Shown here piece after piece: positions 1 through 6,133 of a stretch of 8,450 bases of DNA. The notes below the pieces were generated by a model. It was not told the DNA's origin, ran no database searches, and worked only from the letters and a program-made list of their open reading frames with translations. Made by a program: the position numbers and the translations under genes. This stretch comes from Acidocella sp. GTDB lineage: Bacteria > Pseudomonadota > Alphaproteobacteria > Acetobacterales > Acetobacteraceae. Where the stretch lies: positions 1-8,450 of the forward strand of contig JAQUAC010000086.1 of NCBI GenBank assembly GCA_028687415.1. The letters are read 5' to 3'. The first letter of the stretch is position 1; each line of letters opens with the position of its first letter.

Positions 1-1276
1 GGTTGATGACGTGCTTGACGATGGCCAGCCCCAGCCCCGTGCCGCCGATAAAGCGCGAGCGCCCCTTATCCACCCGGTAAAAACGCTCGGTCAGGCGGGG
101 AATATGCTCGCGCGGAATGCCCGTTCCCTCATCCGTCACGCTCACCACCACGCCATTGGCGGCAAAGCGCATATCCGCTCCGGCCGGGGCGGCGGTCAGT
201 TTTATTACCCCGCCCCGCTTGCCGTATTTCAGCGCGTTCTCCAGCAAATTGGTGAACACCTGGGCAATCTGATCGGCATCCGCGGGGATTTGCGGCAAAT
301 CCGGCGGCACCTGCATTTGCAGCTTCGCCTCGTTGGCCTTCAGCATCGGCTCCATCCCGGCCACGATGCGCTCCAGCACCGGCGGCAGATGCAGCAGCTC
401 CTTCGGCGGGGAATGCTCGGAGATCTCGATCCGCGACAGGCTCAGCAGATCGCCGATAACACGCTGCATCCGCGCCGCCTGTTCGGCCATAATACCCAGG
501 AAGCGCTGCTGCGCCTCGGGGTCGTCCGCCGCCGGACCGCGCAAGGTCTCAATGAACCCGATCAGACTGGCCAGCGGCGTGCGCAGCTCATGGCTGGAAT
601 TAGCGACGAAATCCGCCCGCATCTTCTCCAGCGCCCGCTCACGCGTGCGGTCGTTCACCAGCATGTACACTGGCCCGCCGACGGGGATCATCGTCACTTC
701 CAGCTCCCGCGTCACCGGCACGGCCAGCACGATGCCACGGCGCACCGGCACACCGTCCCGCATCGCCTCGGCCAGAGCCTCGCGCAACTCCGGGTGCCGC
801 AGCAGGGCCGCTGTCTCGCCGCCGAAGGTGGAAATGGCGCTGTCATTGCGCCAGAGGATATTGCCCTCGGTATCCAGCTTGATCAGCGGGTCCGGCAGGC
901 GCTCCACCAGGGCGCGGTCCTCCGCCGCGCTGGTGACCTGCCGCACGCGGGAGCGGCGTTCGGCATGGATCAGCCGTATCGCCTCCTGCCCCAGCGCCTG
1001 CATGCCCGGCACCAGCAGCGGCGTCTCATTGGGCAGGCTTGCGGGGGCCGTGCGCAGGGCCCGGACCAGCCGCGTCATCACCACCAGATCCCGCCCCAGC
1101 GCCAGCATGAACCCAGCGGCACCGGCCGTGCACACCGCCCAGCCAAGCAGCCCCGGCAGAGGAGGCAGATTGCCGGTCCAGACCAGCATGCCGAACACCG
1201 CCGCCGGCAGCGCGGAAAGGGCCAGAAATGCTGTGAATGCCGCCGGCCAAGCCCTCTCCAGAAGGATTTCCGGCAT
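1..1276 (-). CDS. phoR: PhoR-like membrane sensor histidine kinase (C-terminus cut by window edge)
   Basis: This is a two-component sensor kinase that should autophosphorylate on histidine and pass the phosphate to a response regulator not seen here. The reading frame stays open to base 2, giving 425 visible residues; probably only a few tens of C-terminal residues are missing. Two hydrophobic segments (about residues 12-33 and 40-61) are joined by only a few residues, so there is almost no periplasmic domain. A PAS-like region follows (about 122-205; LPDPLIKLD at 127-135). The H box has FVANSSHELRTP with phospho-acceptor His229. The ATPase domain has the N box (NLLEN, 343-347), the G1 box (DEGTG, 382-386), FYR at 399-401 and the G2 box (GTGLGL, 412-417). 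The ATG at 1276-1274 overlaps the upstream lipoprotein stop as TGATG, and no clear ribosome-binding site precedes it, which suggests coupled translation. The G2 region GTGLGLAIVKHVIN resembles PhoR, the phosphate-regulon sensor. A PhoR identity is likely but unproven without the neighbouring regulator gene. Confidence 0.85.
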   Translation of the reverse strand, partial: MPEILLERAWPAAFTAFLALSALPAAVFGMLVWTGNLPPLPGLLGWAVCTAGAAGFMLALGRDLVVMTRLVRALRTAPASLPNETPLLVPGMQALGQEAIRLIHAERRSRVRQVTSAAEDRALVERLPDPLIKLDTEGNILWRNDSAISTFGGETAALLRHPELREALAEAMRDGVPVRRGIVLAVPVTRELEVTMIPVGGPVYMLVNDRTRERALEKMRADFVANSSHELRTPLASLIGFIETLRGPAADDPEAQQRFLGIMAEQAARMQRVIGDLLSLSRIEISEHSPPKELLHLPPVLERIVAGMEPMLKANEAKLQMQVPPDLPQIPADADQIAQVFTNLLENALKYGKRGGVIKLTAAPAGADMRFAANGVVVSVTDEGTGIPREHIPRLTERFYRVDKGRSRFIGGTGLGLAIVKHVIN

Positions 1277-2580
1277 CAATTCGCCGGTGCGGTCAGTGTG
1301 GCCGGCGCCGGAGAGCTGATGGTGGGCGCGCCGGGCGCGATCTGGAACACCGCCAGCCCGCGCCGCACGGTGCCGTCCTGATTCAGCACCAACACGCCAT
1401 CGGTGCCGGTGAAGCCCGCCGGAGCGGTGAGCACGGCGCCGGTATAGCCACCCGCCCCGGCCGCCAGCTTGGCCATTGCCGCGGCGTCGAACGCCACATC
1501 GGCGATGGCCGGGGGCGACGTGCCATAAGCGGCCAGATATTTCGCGTCGAACGCCGCGGATGCCGCCGGGTCCGGCGCTGCATACAGCGCCCCCAGCAGC
1601 ACGCTCTGATGCGCCATGGCCGGGGCCAGCGTGGCCCAGAGTGCCGGCCCCAGAAACTGCACCTGAGGCGGGCTGACATCATAATACGGCAGGAAGTTCG
1701 CCATCTCCGCCAAGGTGTTGGCATCCGTGGCGCCGATAAACAAAGCATTGAAACTCGGCGGCGGGATTTGCTGGTGGCGAAGGCGATTCGCCTCCTGTCG
1801 CCCGGCGGCGGTGCCCAGATCCCGCGCACGCTTGATCTGGTTCTGAATCCCCTGGCCGCGCGCTGAGAAATTGGACAAATTCTGCACCGCCAGGTTCACG
1901 CTCTCGAAGCCCGGCTGGTAATAGGTGATCTGCGCCGAGGGCTCGCTCAGGGCAGCCGTCTGGGCATTGATGGCGTCTGCCAGACGGTGGCCGAAATCCG
2001 TATCCGGCAGCAGCGCGGCAAGCTGGGTGCGCCCTGCATCGGCTGCGGCTTGCAACACGCGCTGCACCTGCTGCGCCGGGGTTATGCCCAGCGGCCACAC
2101 GCCCGGCGCGGCCTGCGTGCCGTCATTGGTGAAGGCCAGCACGTTCACACCCGCCGCCTTGGCCACCGGGGCCACGGCCTGCGTCTCCGCCGCCGTCAGC
2201 GGGCCAAGGATGATGCCATCCCCCGCCGCGATGCCCGCCTGCGCCGCCGTCGCGGCACCTGCAGGGGTGCCGCCTGTGTCGCGGATATCCAGGCTGGGGG
2301 AGCTGTTGGCCGGGAAGGCGAGCTTGGCCGCGTTTTCCAACGCCTGCCCCACCGGGGCCAGATTGCCGCTCAACGGCACCAGCAGCAGCACATTGCCGCT
2401 GGTCTTGCCCGTCATTCCCGCGCCAGAGGGTACACCCGGCGCCGGCGCTAGTTGCCGCGGCTGCCCGCCGCCCAACCCCAGCGGGGCTTGACCAGCGCAG
2501 GCGCTGAGCGCCAGCGTGCCGCCGAGGAGCAAACATGACCGAAGATACGACGACAGGCGCGACTTATGACGTTCCAACAA
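1276..2580 (-). CDS. LppC-family outer-membrane lipoprotein (penicillin-binding protein activator)
   Basis: This 434-residue lipoprotein is predicted to reach the outer membrane. The N-terminus has a basic stretch, a hydrophobic core and the lipobox L-S-A-C with Cys28, after a signal peptide of 27 residues. After a Pro/Gly/Ala-rich linker, residues about 62-415 look like a type I periplasmic-binding-protein fold: LLLVPLSG, then a PVGQALENAAKLA helix, DTGGTP and the ILGPL segment. This is the pattern of the LppC/LpoA family, whose E. coli member activates the peptidoglycan synthase PBP1A. The tail (about 415-434) is Ala/Pro/Thr-rich. The start is a TTG at 2580-2578, with a second TTG directly after it. 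It is supported by a strong GAGGAGGG ribosome-binding site at 2593-2586, five bases upstream. Adjacency to rsmI, in divergent orientation, matches the lpoA-rsmI arrangement of many proteobacteria. The stop is shared with the start of the downstream kinase gene. An amino-acid-binding role is the alternative, since the fold is shared with such receptors. Confidence 0.87.
   Translation of the reverse strand: MLERHKSRLSSYLRSCLLLGGTLALSACAGQAPLGLGGGQPRQLAPAPGVPSGAGMTGKTSGNVLLLVPLSGNLAPVGQALENAAKLAFPANSSPSLDIRDTGGTPAGAATAAQAGIAAGDGIILGPLTAAETQAVAPVAKAAGVNVLAFTNDGTQAAPGVWPLGITPAQQVQRVLQAAADAGRTQLAALLPDTDFGHRLADAINAQTAALSEPSAQITYYQPGFESVNLAVQNLSNFSARGQGIQNQIKRARDLGTAAGRQEANRLRHQQIPPPSFNALFIGATDANTLAEMANFLPYYDVSPPQVQFLGPALWATLAPAMAHQSVLLGALYAAPDPAASAAFDAKYLAAYGTSPPAIADVAFDAAAMAKLAAGAGGYTGAVLTAPAGFTGTDGVLVLNQDGTVRRGLAVFQIAPGAPTISSPAPATLTAPAN
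2524..2529 (+). promoter_or_regulatory. Ribosome-binding site of rsmI
   Basis: The sequence is GAGGAG, with a five-base spacer before the ATG at 2535. It favours this start over the in-frame ATG at 2580, which has no purine-rich site in front. It lies inside the signal-peptide codons of the divergent lipoprotein gene. Confidence 0.7.
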
Positions 2581-3452
2581 TGCGGCCCTCCTCAGCTGGG
2601 GATAATTCAGCGGCGTTACCCGCGCTTGTGCTGGTTTCCACCCCGATCGGCAACCTACAGGATTTCTCCCCCCGCGCCAGAGACACTCTGGTGGGTGTGG
2701 ACGCGATTTTGTGTGAAGATACCAGGACTAGCGCGGTGCTACTGCGCGCCCACGGCATCTCCACACATTGCCTCCCCTTGCACGAGTACAACGAATCCGC
2801 GCGCATCCCCGGCCTCGTCGAGTCGATGCTGGCCGGCAAGCGTTACGCCCTGATCTCGGATGCCGGCACGCCGCTGGTCTCGGACCCCGGCTTCCGGCTG
2901 GTGCGGGCATGCATTGAGGCGGGCTTGCCCATCTCCGGCATCCCCGGCCCCAACGCGGCGGTGCTGGCGCTCACCCTCTCCGGCCTGCCGCCACACCCGT
3001 TTTTGTTCACCGGCTTTCTGCCGCCCAAATCCGGCGCCCGCCGCACGGCATTGGAAAAGCTGCGCGGGGCGGAAATGGCGGGGCTCACCGCCACGCATCT
3101 GTTTTATGAGGGGCCGCACCGTCTGGCCGAATTCCTGGCCGATGCCGCCGCAGTGTTTGGCGACCGCCCGGCGGCGGTGGCCCGCGAGCTGACCAAGCAT
3201 TTCGAGGAAGTGCGCCGTGGCCCCCTGCCTGAGCTGGCGGCGCATTACGCGCAGCACCAAGCACGCGGCGAAATCGTCGTCGTCATCGGCCCAGCCCCGG
3301 AAGAATCGGCCAGCGCCGAGACGCTGGATACCGCCTTGCGCACGGCCCTTGCCGGGATGTCTGTAAAGGACGCTGCTGCGGCGGTAGCGGCGGCAACCGG
3401 TTTGCCTAAGAAGCAGGTCTATCAGCGCGCCCTGGAACTGGCCCGTGAATAG
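2535..3452 (+). CDS. rsmI: 16S rRNA (cytidine1402-2'-O)-methyltransferase RsmI
   Basis: RsmI transfers a methyl group from S-adenosylmethionine to the 2'-OH of C1402 in 16S rRNA, in the ribosomal P site. The 305-residue product has the family motifs in order: STPIGN (35-40), CEDTR (60-64), ISDAGTPLVSDPGF (107-120), GIPGPNA (135-141), GFLPPKS (160-166), FYEGPHR (190-196) and ARELTK (216-221). A small C-terminal domain ends with PKKQVYQRALELA. The core starts at about residue 31, so the N-terminus carries a polar extension of about 30 residues. This makes the protein about 20 residues longer than the E. coli enzyme (about 286). Starting at Met16 (base 2580) would give 290 residues, but only the 2535 ATG has a good ribosome-binding site. 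The first 46 bases overlap the divergent lipoprotein gene. A hairpin begins at the stop codon. The YraN-family gene that often follows rsmI is absent here, and pdxH converges instead. Confidence 0.95.
   Translation: MTEDTTTGATYDVPTMRPSSAGDNSAALPALVLVSTPIGNLQDFSPRARDTLVGVDAILCEDTRTSAVLLRAHGISTHCLPLHEYNESARIPGLVESMLAGKRYALISDAGTPLVSDPGFRLVRACIEAGLPISGIPGPNAAVLALTLSGLPPHPFLFTGFLPPKSGARRTALEKLRGAEMAGLTATHLFYEGPHRLAEFLADAAAVFGDRPAAVARELTKHFEEVRRGPLPELAAHYAQHQARGEIVVVIGPAPEESASAETLDTALRTALAGMSVKDAAAAVAAATGLPKKQVYQRALELARE
2586..2593 (-). promoter_or_regulatory. Ribosome-binding site of the LppC-family gene
   Basis: On the minus strand this reads GAGGAGGG, five bases before the TTG at 2580. It decides the start, because the next plausible initiators further in would cut into the signal peptide. 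It lies inside the rsmI coding sequence. Confidence 0.75.
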
Positions 3453-3475
3453 GTGGAGGCGCACCCGCCTCCACC
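3452..3475. terminator. Hairpin between convergent rsmI and pdxH
   Basis: There is a perfect 10-bp inverted repeat, GGTGGAGGCG (3452-3461) and CGCCTCCACC (3466-3475), with a four-base CACC loop. Its first base is the last base of the rsmI stop codon, and it ends 13 bases before the pdxH stop. Neither strand has a real T-run after the stem, so it is a weak or non-classical terminator, but its position suits both genes. Confidence 0.6.
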
Positions 3476-3488
3476 AAACCACATAATA

Positions 3489-4067
3489 TCAGGGGAACAG
3501 GCGGCCCGTTTCCCAGGTATCGCCCTGGCGGGAGAACACAAACCTGTCATGCAGGCGGAAATCGATCCCCTGCCAGAACTCGAAGTAATCCGGCGTCAGC
3601 CGCCAGCCGGACCAGAACTCCGGGCGCGGCACGGGTTGCCCGGTGAAGCGGGCCTCCACCTCGCGCAGCCGTTCCTCGAATACTTCGCGCGAGGCCAGCG
3701 GCTCGGACTGGCGGGACGCCCAGGCGCCAATCTGGGAAACGCGGGGGCGGGTGGCGAAATAGGCATCCGCCGTGGCGTCGTCCACCTGGGCCACGGAGCC
3801 CTCAATCCGCACTTGCCGCTGCAGGCTCTTCCAATGGAACAGCAGCGCCACATGCTGGTTGCCATGCATCTCACGCGCCTTGCGCGAGCCGAGATTGCCA
3901 AAAAACACGAAACCGGCCTCGTCCCAGGCTTTCAACAACAGAATCCGCGCTGCCGGCCGCCCGCCTTCGCCGACGGTCGCCACCGTCATGGCGTTCGGGT
4001 CATTCGGCTCGGCGGATTCCGCCGCGGCGAACCAGTTGCCGAACTTTTTGAATGGATCCTCGCTCAT
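3489..4067 (-). CDS. pdxH: Pyridoxamine/pyridoxine 5'-phosphate oxidase
   Basis: PdxH is a cytosolic FMN enzyme that oxidises pyridoxamine or pyridoxine 5'-phosphate to pyridoxal 5'-phosphate. It is the last step of de novo vitamin B6 synthesis and is also used in salvage. The 192-residue product aligns with the E. coli enzyme along its length: RILLLK (41-46), FFGNLGSRKA (55-64), LQRQVRIEG (82-90), RPRVSQIGAWAS (107-118), FWSGWR (151-156) and FRLHDRF (170-176). The RLHDR segment carries Arg and His residues that contact the substrate phosphate or ring in characterised homologues. It is shorter than E. coli PdxH (218) because the flexible N-terminal segment is almost absent. I chose the ATG at 4067-4065, which has GGAGAG eight bases upstream (4081-4076). 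An in-frame TTG at 4085 would add six residues but lacks such a site. The gene is divergent from fabI and convergent with rsmI. Confidence 0.95.
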   Translation of the reverse strand: MSEDPFKKFGNWFAAAESAEPNDPNAMTVATVGEGGRPAARILLLKAWDEAGFVFFGNLGSRKAREMHGNQHVALLFHWKSLQRQVRIEGSVAQVDDATADAYFATRPRVSQIGAWASRQSEPLASREVFEERLREVEARFTGQPVPRPEFWSGWRLTPDYFEFWQGIDFRLHDRFVFSRQGDTWETGRLFP

Positions 4068-4165
4068 GGAAAAAACTCTCCGCAAATTACCGCGCCCTTG
4101 ATCGGGTGATACCTCTATGCCACCACCACGCGCAGAGTTGAATGCAGACCGGAGAGATTACCCCC
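4068..4165. promoter_or_regulatory. Divergent pdxH-fabI intergenic region
   Basis: These 98 bases separate two divergent starts and should hold promoters for pdxH and for fabI-aroC. Both genes have a GGAGAG ribosome-binding site here (4081-4076 minus, 4151-4156 plus). A TTGATC at 4098 could be a -35 box, but no good -10 box lies at the right distance. I could not assign promoters or an operator. Confidence 0.4.
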
Positions 4166-5008
4166 ATGCCCGATACCGTTACCGAAATCTCCCCGCCGCG
4201 GGGGACGCTCATGCAGGGCAAGCGCGGCCTGATCATGGGCGTGGCGAATAACCGTTCCATCGCCTGGGCCATTGCGCAGGCCGTGGCGGCGCAGGGGGGC
4301 GAGGTTGCCTTCACCTATCAGGGCGAGGCGCTGGAGAAGCGCGTGCGCCCGCTGGCCGCCTCCATCGGCTCTGATTTCCTGCTCCCGTGCGACGTGACGG
4401 ACGATGCCGCCATCGACGCCACCTTCGACGCGCTGGAGAAAAAATGGGGCAAGATCGACTTCCTGGTCCATGCCATCGGCTTCGCTGACAAGAACTTTCT
4501 GCGGGGCAGGTATGTTGATACCCCTCGCAACGTGTTCCTCCAGGCGATGGACATCTCCTGTTACTCCTTCCCCGCCGTCGCTCGCCGCGCTGCCGCGCTG
4601 ATGCCCGATGGCGGCTCGCTGCTGACGCTGACCTATCTGGGCGCCGAGCGCGTGATGCCGCATTATAATGTCATGGGTGTCGCCAAGGCGGCGCTGGAGG
4701 CCTCCGTGCGCTACATGGCGGCGGATCTCGGCGCGAGCCGCATCCGCGTGAACGGCATCTCCGCCGGGCCGATCAAGACCCTGGCGGCCAGCGGCATCGG
4801 CGACTTCTCGTATATCCTGAAGTGGAACCGCTATAACGCCCCGCTGCAGCGCAATGTGGAGCTGGAGGAAGTGGGCGGCGCCGGGCTGTACATGCTCTCT
4901 GACCTCTCCAAGGGCGTGACCGGCGAGATCCACCATGTGGATTGCGGCTACCATGTCGTGGGCATGAAGAACCCGAACGCCCCGGATATCAGCGTCGCAA
5001 ACGACTGA
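4166..5008 (+). CDS. fabI: Enoyl-[acyl-carrier-protein] reductase (NADH), FabI type
   Basis: FabI reduces trans-2-enoyl-ACP to acyl-ACP with NADH, completing each elongation cycle of type II fatty-acid synthesis in the cytosol. The 280-residue product is a divergent short-chain dehydrogenase. It has the FabI cofactor motif GVANNRSIAW (25-34), CDVTD (75-79), HAIGFA (102-107), DISCYSF (129-135), and the active-site YLGAERVMPHYNVMGVAK with Tyr157, Tyr167 and Lys174 (Tyr-x6-Lys). These are followed by SAGPIKTLAASGI (199-211) and VDCGYHVVGM near the C-terminus. I chose the ATG at 4166, which has GGAGAG nine bases upstream. An in-frame ATG at 4142 would add eight residues. An ATG at 4211 behind GGGGGA would give a length like the E. 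coli protein (262) and cannot be excluded. aroC starts four bases after the stop, so the two are surely co-transcribed. Confidence 0.96.
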   Translation: MPDTVTEISPPRGTLMQGKRGLIMGVANNRSIAWAIAQAVAAQGGEVAFTYQGEALEKRVRPLAASIGSDFLLPCDVTDDAAIDATFDALEKKWGKIDFLVHAIGFADKNFLRGRYVDTPRNVFLQAMDISCYSFPAVARRAAALMPDGGSLLTLTYLGAERVMPHYNVMGVAKAALEASVRYMAADLGASRIRVNGISAGPIKTLAASGIGDFSYILKWNRYNAPLQRNVELEEVGGAGLYMLSDLSKGVTGEIHHVDCGYHVVGMKNPNAPDISVAND

Positions 5009-5012
5009 ACCG

Positions 5013-6086
5013 ATGTCCTTCAACACTTTCGGCCAGCTCTTCCGCGTTACCACCTGGGGCGAAAGCCACGGCCCGGCCATTGGCTGCGTGGTCGATGGCT
5101 GCCCGCCGGGCATTCCGCTCTCCGAGGCCGACATCCAGCCCTATCTGGATAAGCGCCGCCCCGGCCAGTCGCGGTTCACCACCCAGCGGCAGGAAGCCGA
5201 CCATGTTCGGATTCTCTCCGGCGTGTATGAAGGGTTTACCACCGGCACGCCGATCTCGCTGCTCATCGAGAATACCGACCAGCGCTCGAAGGACTACGCC
5301 AACATCGCGGCGCAGTACCGGCCCGGCCATGCCGATGTGGCGTATGACATGAAATACGGCCACCGCGACCCGCGCGGCGGCGGGCGCTCCTCGGCACGCG
5401 AGACCGCCATGCGCGTCGCCGCCGGGGCCATTGCCCGCAAGGGGCTGGGGCCGGAGGTTGTCATTCGCGGCGCCATGACGGCGCTGGGCGCGCATGCGAT
5501 CAACCCCGCCAATTGGAGTTGGGCGGCTGTGGACGAGAACCCCTTCTTCTGCCCGGACGCGCAAGCGGCCCAGGAATGGGAGGGCATTCTGGACGGCATC
5601 CGCAAGGAAGGCTCATCCATAGGGGCGGTGCTGGAAGTGGTGGCCGAAGGTGCTTCGCCCGGCTGGGGCGCCCCGATCTACGGCAAGCTGGATGCTGACA
5701 TCGCGAGCGCGCTGATGAGCATCAACGCCGTGAAGGGCGTTGAAATCGGCGATGGTTTTGCCGCCGCCACCCTGCGCGGCGAGGAAAATGCCGACGAGAT
5801 GCGGATGAAGGATGGGAAGATCGAGTTCCTCTCCAACCATGCGGGCGGGATTCTGGGCGGCATCGCCACCGGCCAGCCCATTGTGGCGCGGTTTGCCATA
5901 AAACCAACCAGTTCCATCCTGACGCCGAAGCATAGTGTTAGCGCGGCGGGCGAGAATGTGGAGGTGTTCACCAAAGGTAGGCACGACCCCTGCGTGGGTA
6001 TCCGCGCCGTGCCGGTGGGCGAGGCCATGCTGGCCTGCGTGCTGGCGGACCATAAGCTGCGCCACCGCGCCCAAACCGGACGCTGA
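5013..6086 (+). CDS. aroC: Chorismate synthase
   Basis: AroC converts 5-enolpyruvylshikimate 3-phosphate to chorismate by trans-1,4-elimination of phosphate. It needs reduced FMN and is the last common step toward aromatic amino acids, folate and quinones. The 357-residue product is full length and has all the family signatures: GESHGPAIGCVVDGCPPG (16-33, with His19), KRRPGQSR (47-54), RPGHAD (103-108, with His106), RDPRGGGRSSARET (118-131), NHAGGILGGIATGQP (275-289) and RHDPCVGIRAVPVGEA (323-338). The start codon comes four bases after the fabI stop, with no clear ribosome-binding site of its own, which suggests translation coupled to fabI. An intrinsic terminator begins five bases past the stop. 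fabI near aroC, with pdxH nearby, is an arrangement I recall from other alphaproteobacteria. Confidence 0.97.
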   Translation: MSFNTFGQLFRVTTWGESHGPAIGCVVDGCPPGIPLSEADIQPYLDKRRPGQSRFTTQRQEADHVRILSGVYEGFTTGTPISLLIENTDQRSKDYANIAAQYRPGHADVAYDMKYGHRDPRGGGRSSARETAMRVAAGAIARKGLGPEVVIRGAMTALGAHAINPANWSWAAVDENPFFCPDAQAAQEWEGILDGIRKEGSSIGAVLEVVAEGASPGWGAPIYGKLDADIASALMSINAVKGVEIGDGFAAATLRGEENADEMRMKDGKIEFLSNHAGGILGGIATGQPIVARFAIKPTSSILTPKHSVSAAGENVEVFTKGRHDPCVGIRAVPVGEAMLACVLADHKLRHRAQTGR

Positions 6087-6090
6087 CAAC

Positions 6091-6127
6091 AAAAAAGCCT
6101 GCTCCCTGATAGGAAGCGGGCTTTTTT
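6091..6127. terminator. Bidirectional intrinsic terminator between aroC and the dap unit
   Basis: A run of six A (6091-6096) leads into GCCTGCTCC (6097-6105). A short loop follows, then GGAAGCGGGC (6112-6121) and six T (6122-6127). The stem pairs along its length with one G-T pair and one bulged A. With an A-run on one side and a T-run on the other, it should work as a Rho-independent terminator both for fabI-aroC and for the convergent minus-strand unit ending at 6134. Confidence 0.9.
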
Positions 6128-6133
6128 ATCCCG

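Noticed and set aside
333..1319. 328-codon plus-strand open frame
   Set aside because: A second antisense frame over the same kinase, Ser/Arg-rich, with no recognisable motif.
11..1381. 456-codon plus-strand open frame across the kinase gene
   Set aside because: It is antisense to a kinase with all catalytic boxes intact. Its product is rich in Arg, His and Gln with no domain pattern, typical of an antisense frame in GC-rich DNA. It also runs past the kinase into the lipoprotein gene.
2601..2606. GATAAT as a -10 promoter box
   Set aside because: On the plus strand it lies inside rsmI, downstream of the chosen start, and no matching -35 box sits 16-18 bases upstream. Also read on the minus strand, nothing there is strong enough to name a promoter.
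2739..3482. 247-codon minus-strand open frame over rsmI
   Set aside because: Antisense to a complete rsmI with every family motif; composition is that of a shadow frame.
4083..4085. TTG as the start of pdxH
   Set aside because: The ATG at 4067 has a GGAGAG site eight bases upstream, while the TTG has none that is convincing and adds only six unconserved residues.
3453..4109. 218-codon plus-strand open frame over pdxH
   Set aside because: Antisense to pdxH, which matches its family end to end. The frame begins within the hairpin and has no motif.
4142..4144. Upstream ATG as the start of fabI
   Set aside because: The ATG at 4166 is preceded by GGAGAG at a workable distance, and the site before 4142 is weaker. 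Not fully excluded.
4115..5134. 339-codon minus-strand open frame over fabI
   Set aside because: It spans fabI and the start of aroC on the opposite strand. His/Gly/Arg-rich with no domain, so judged a shadow.
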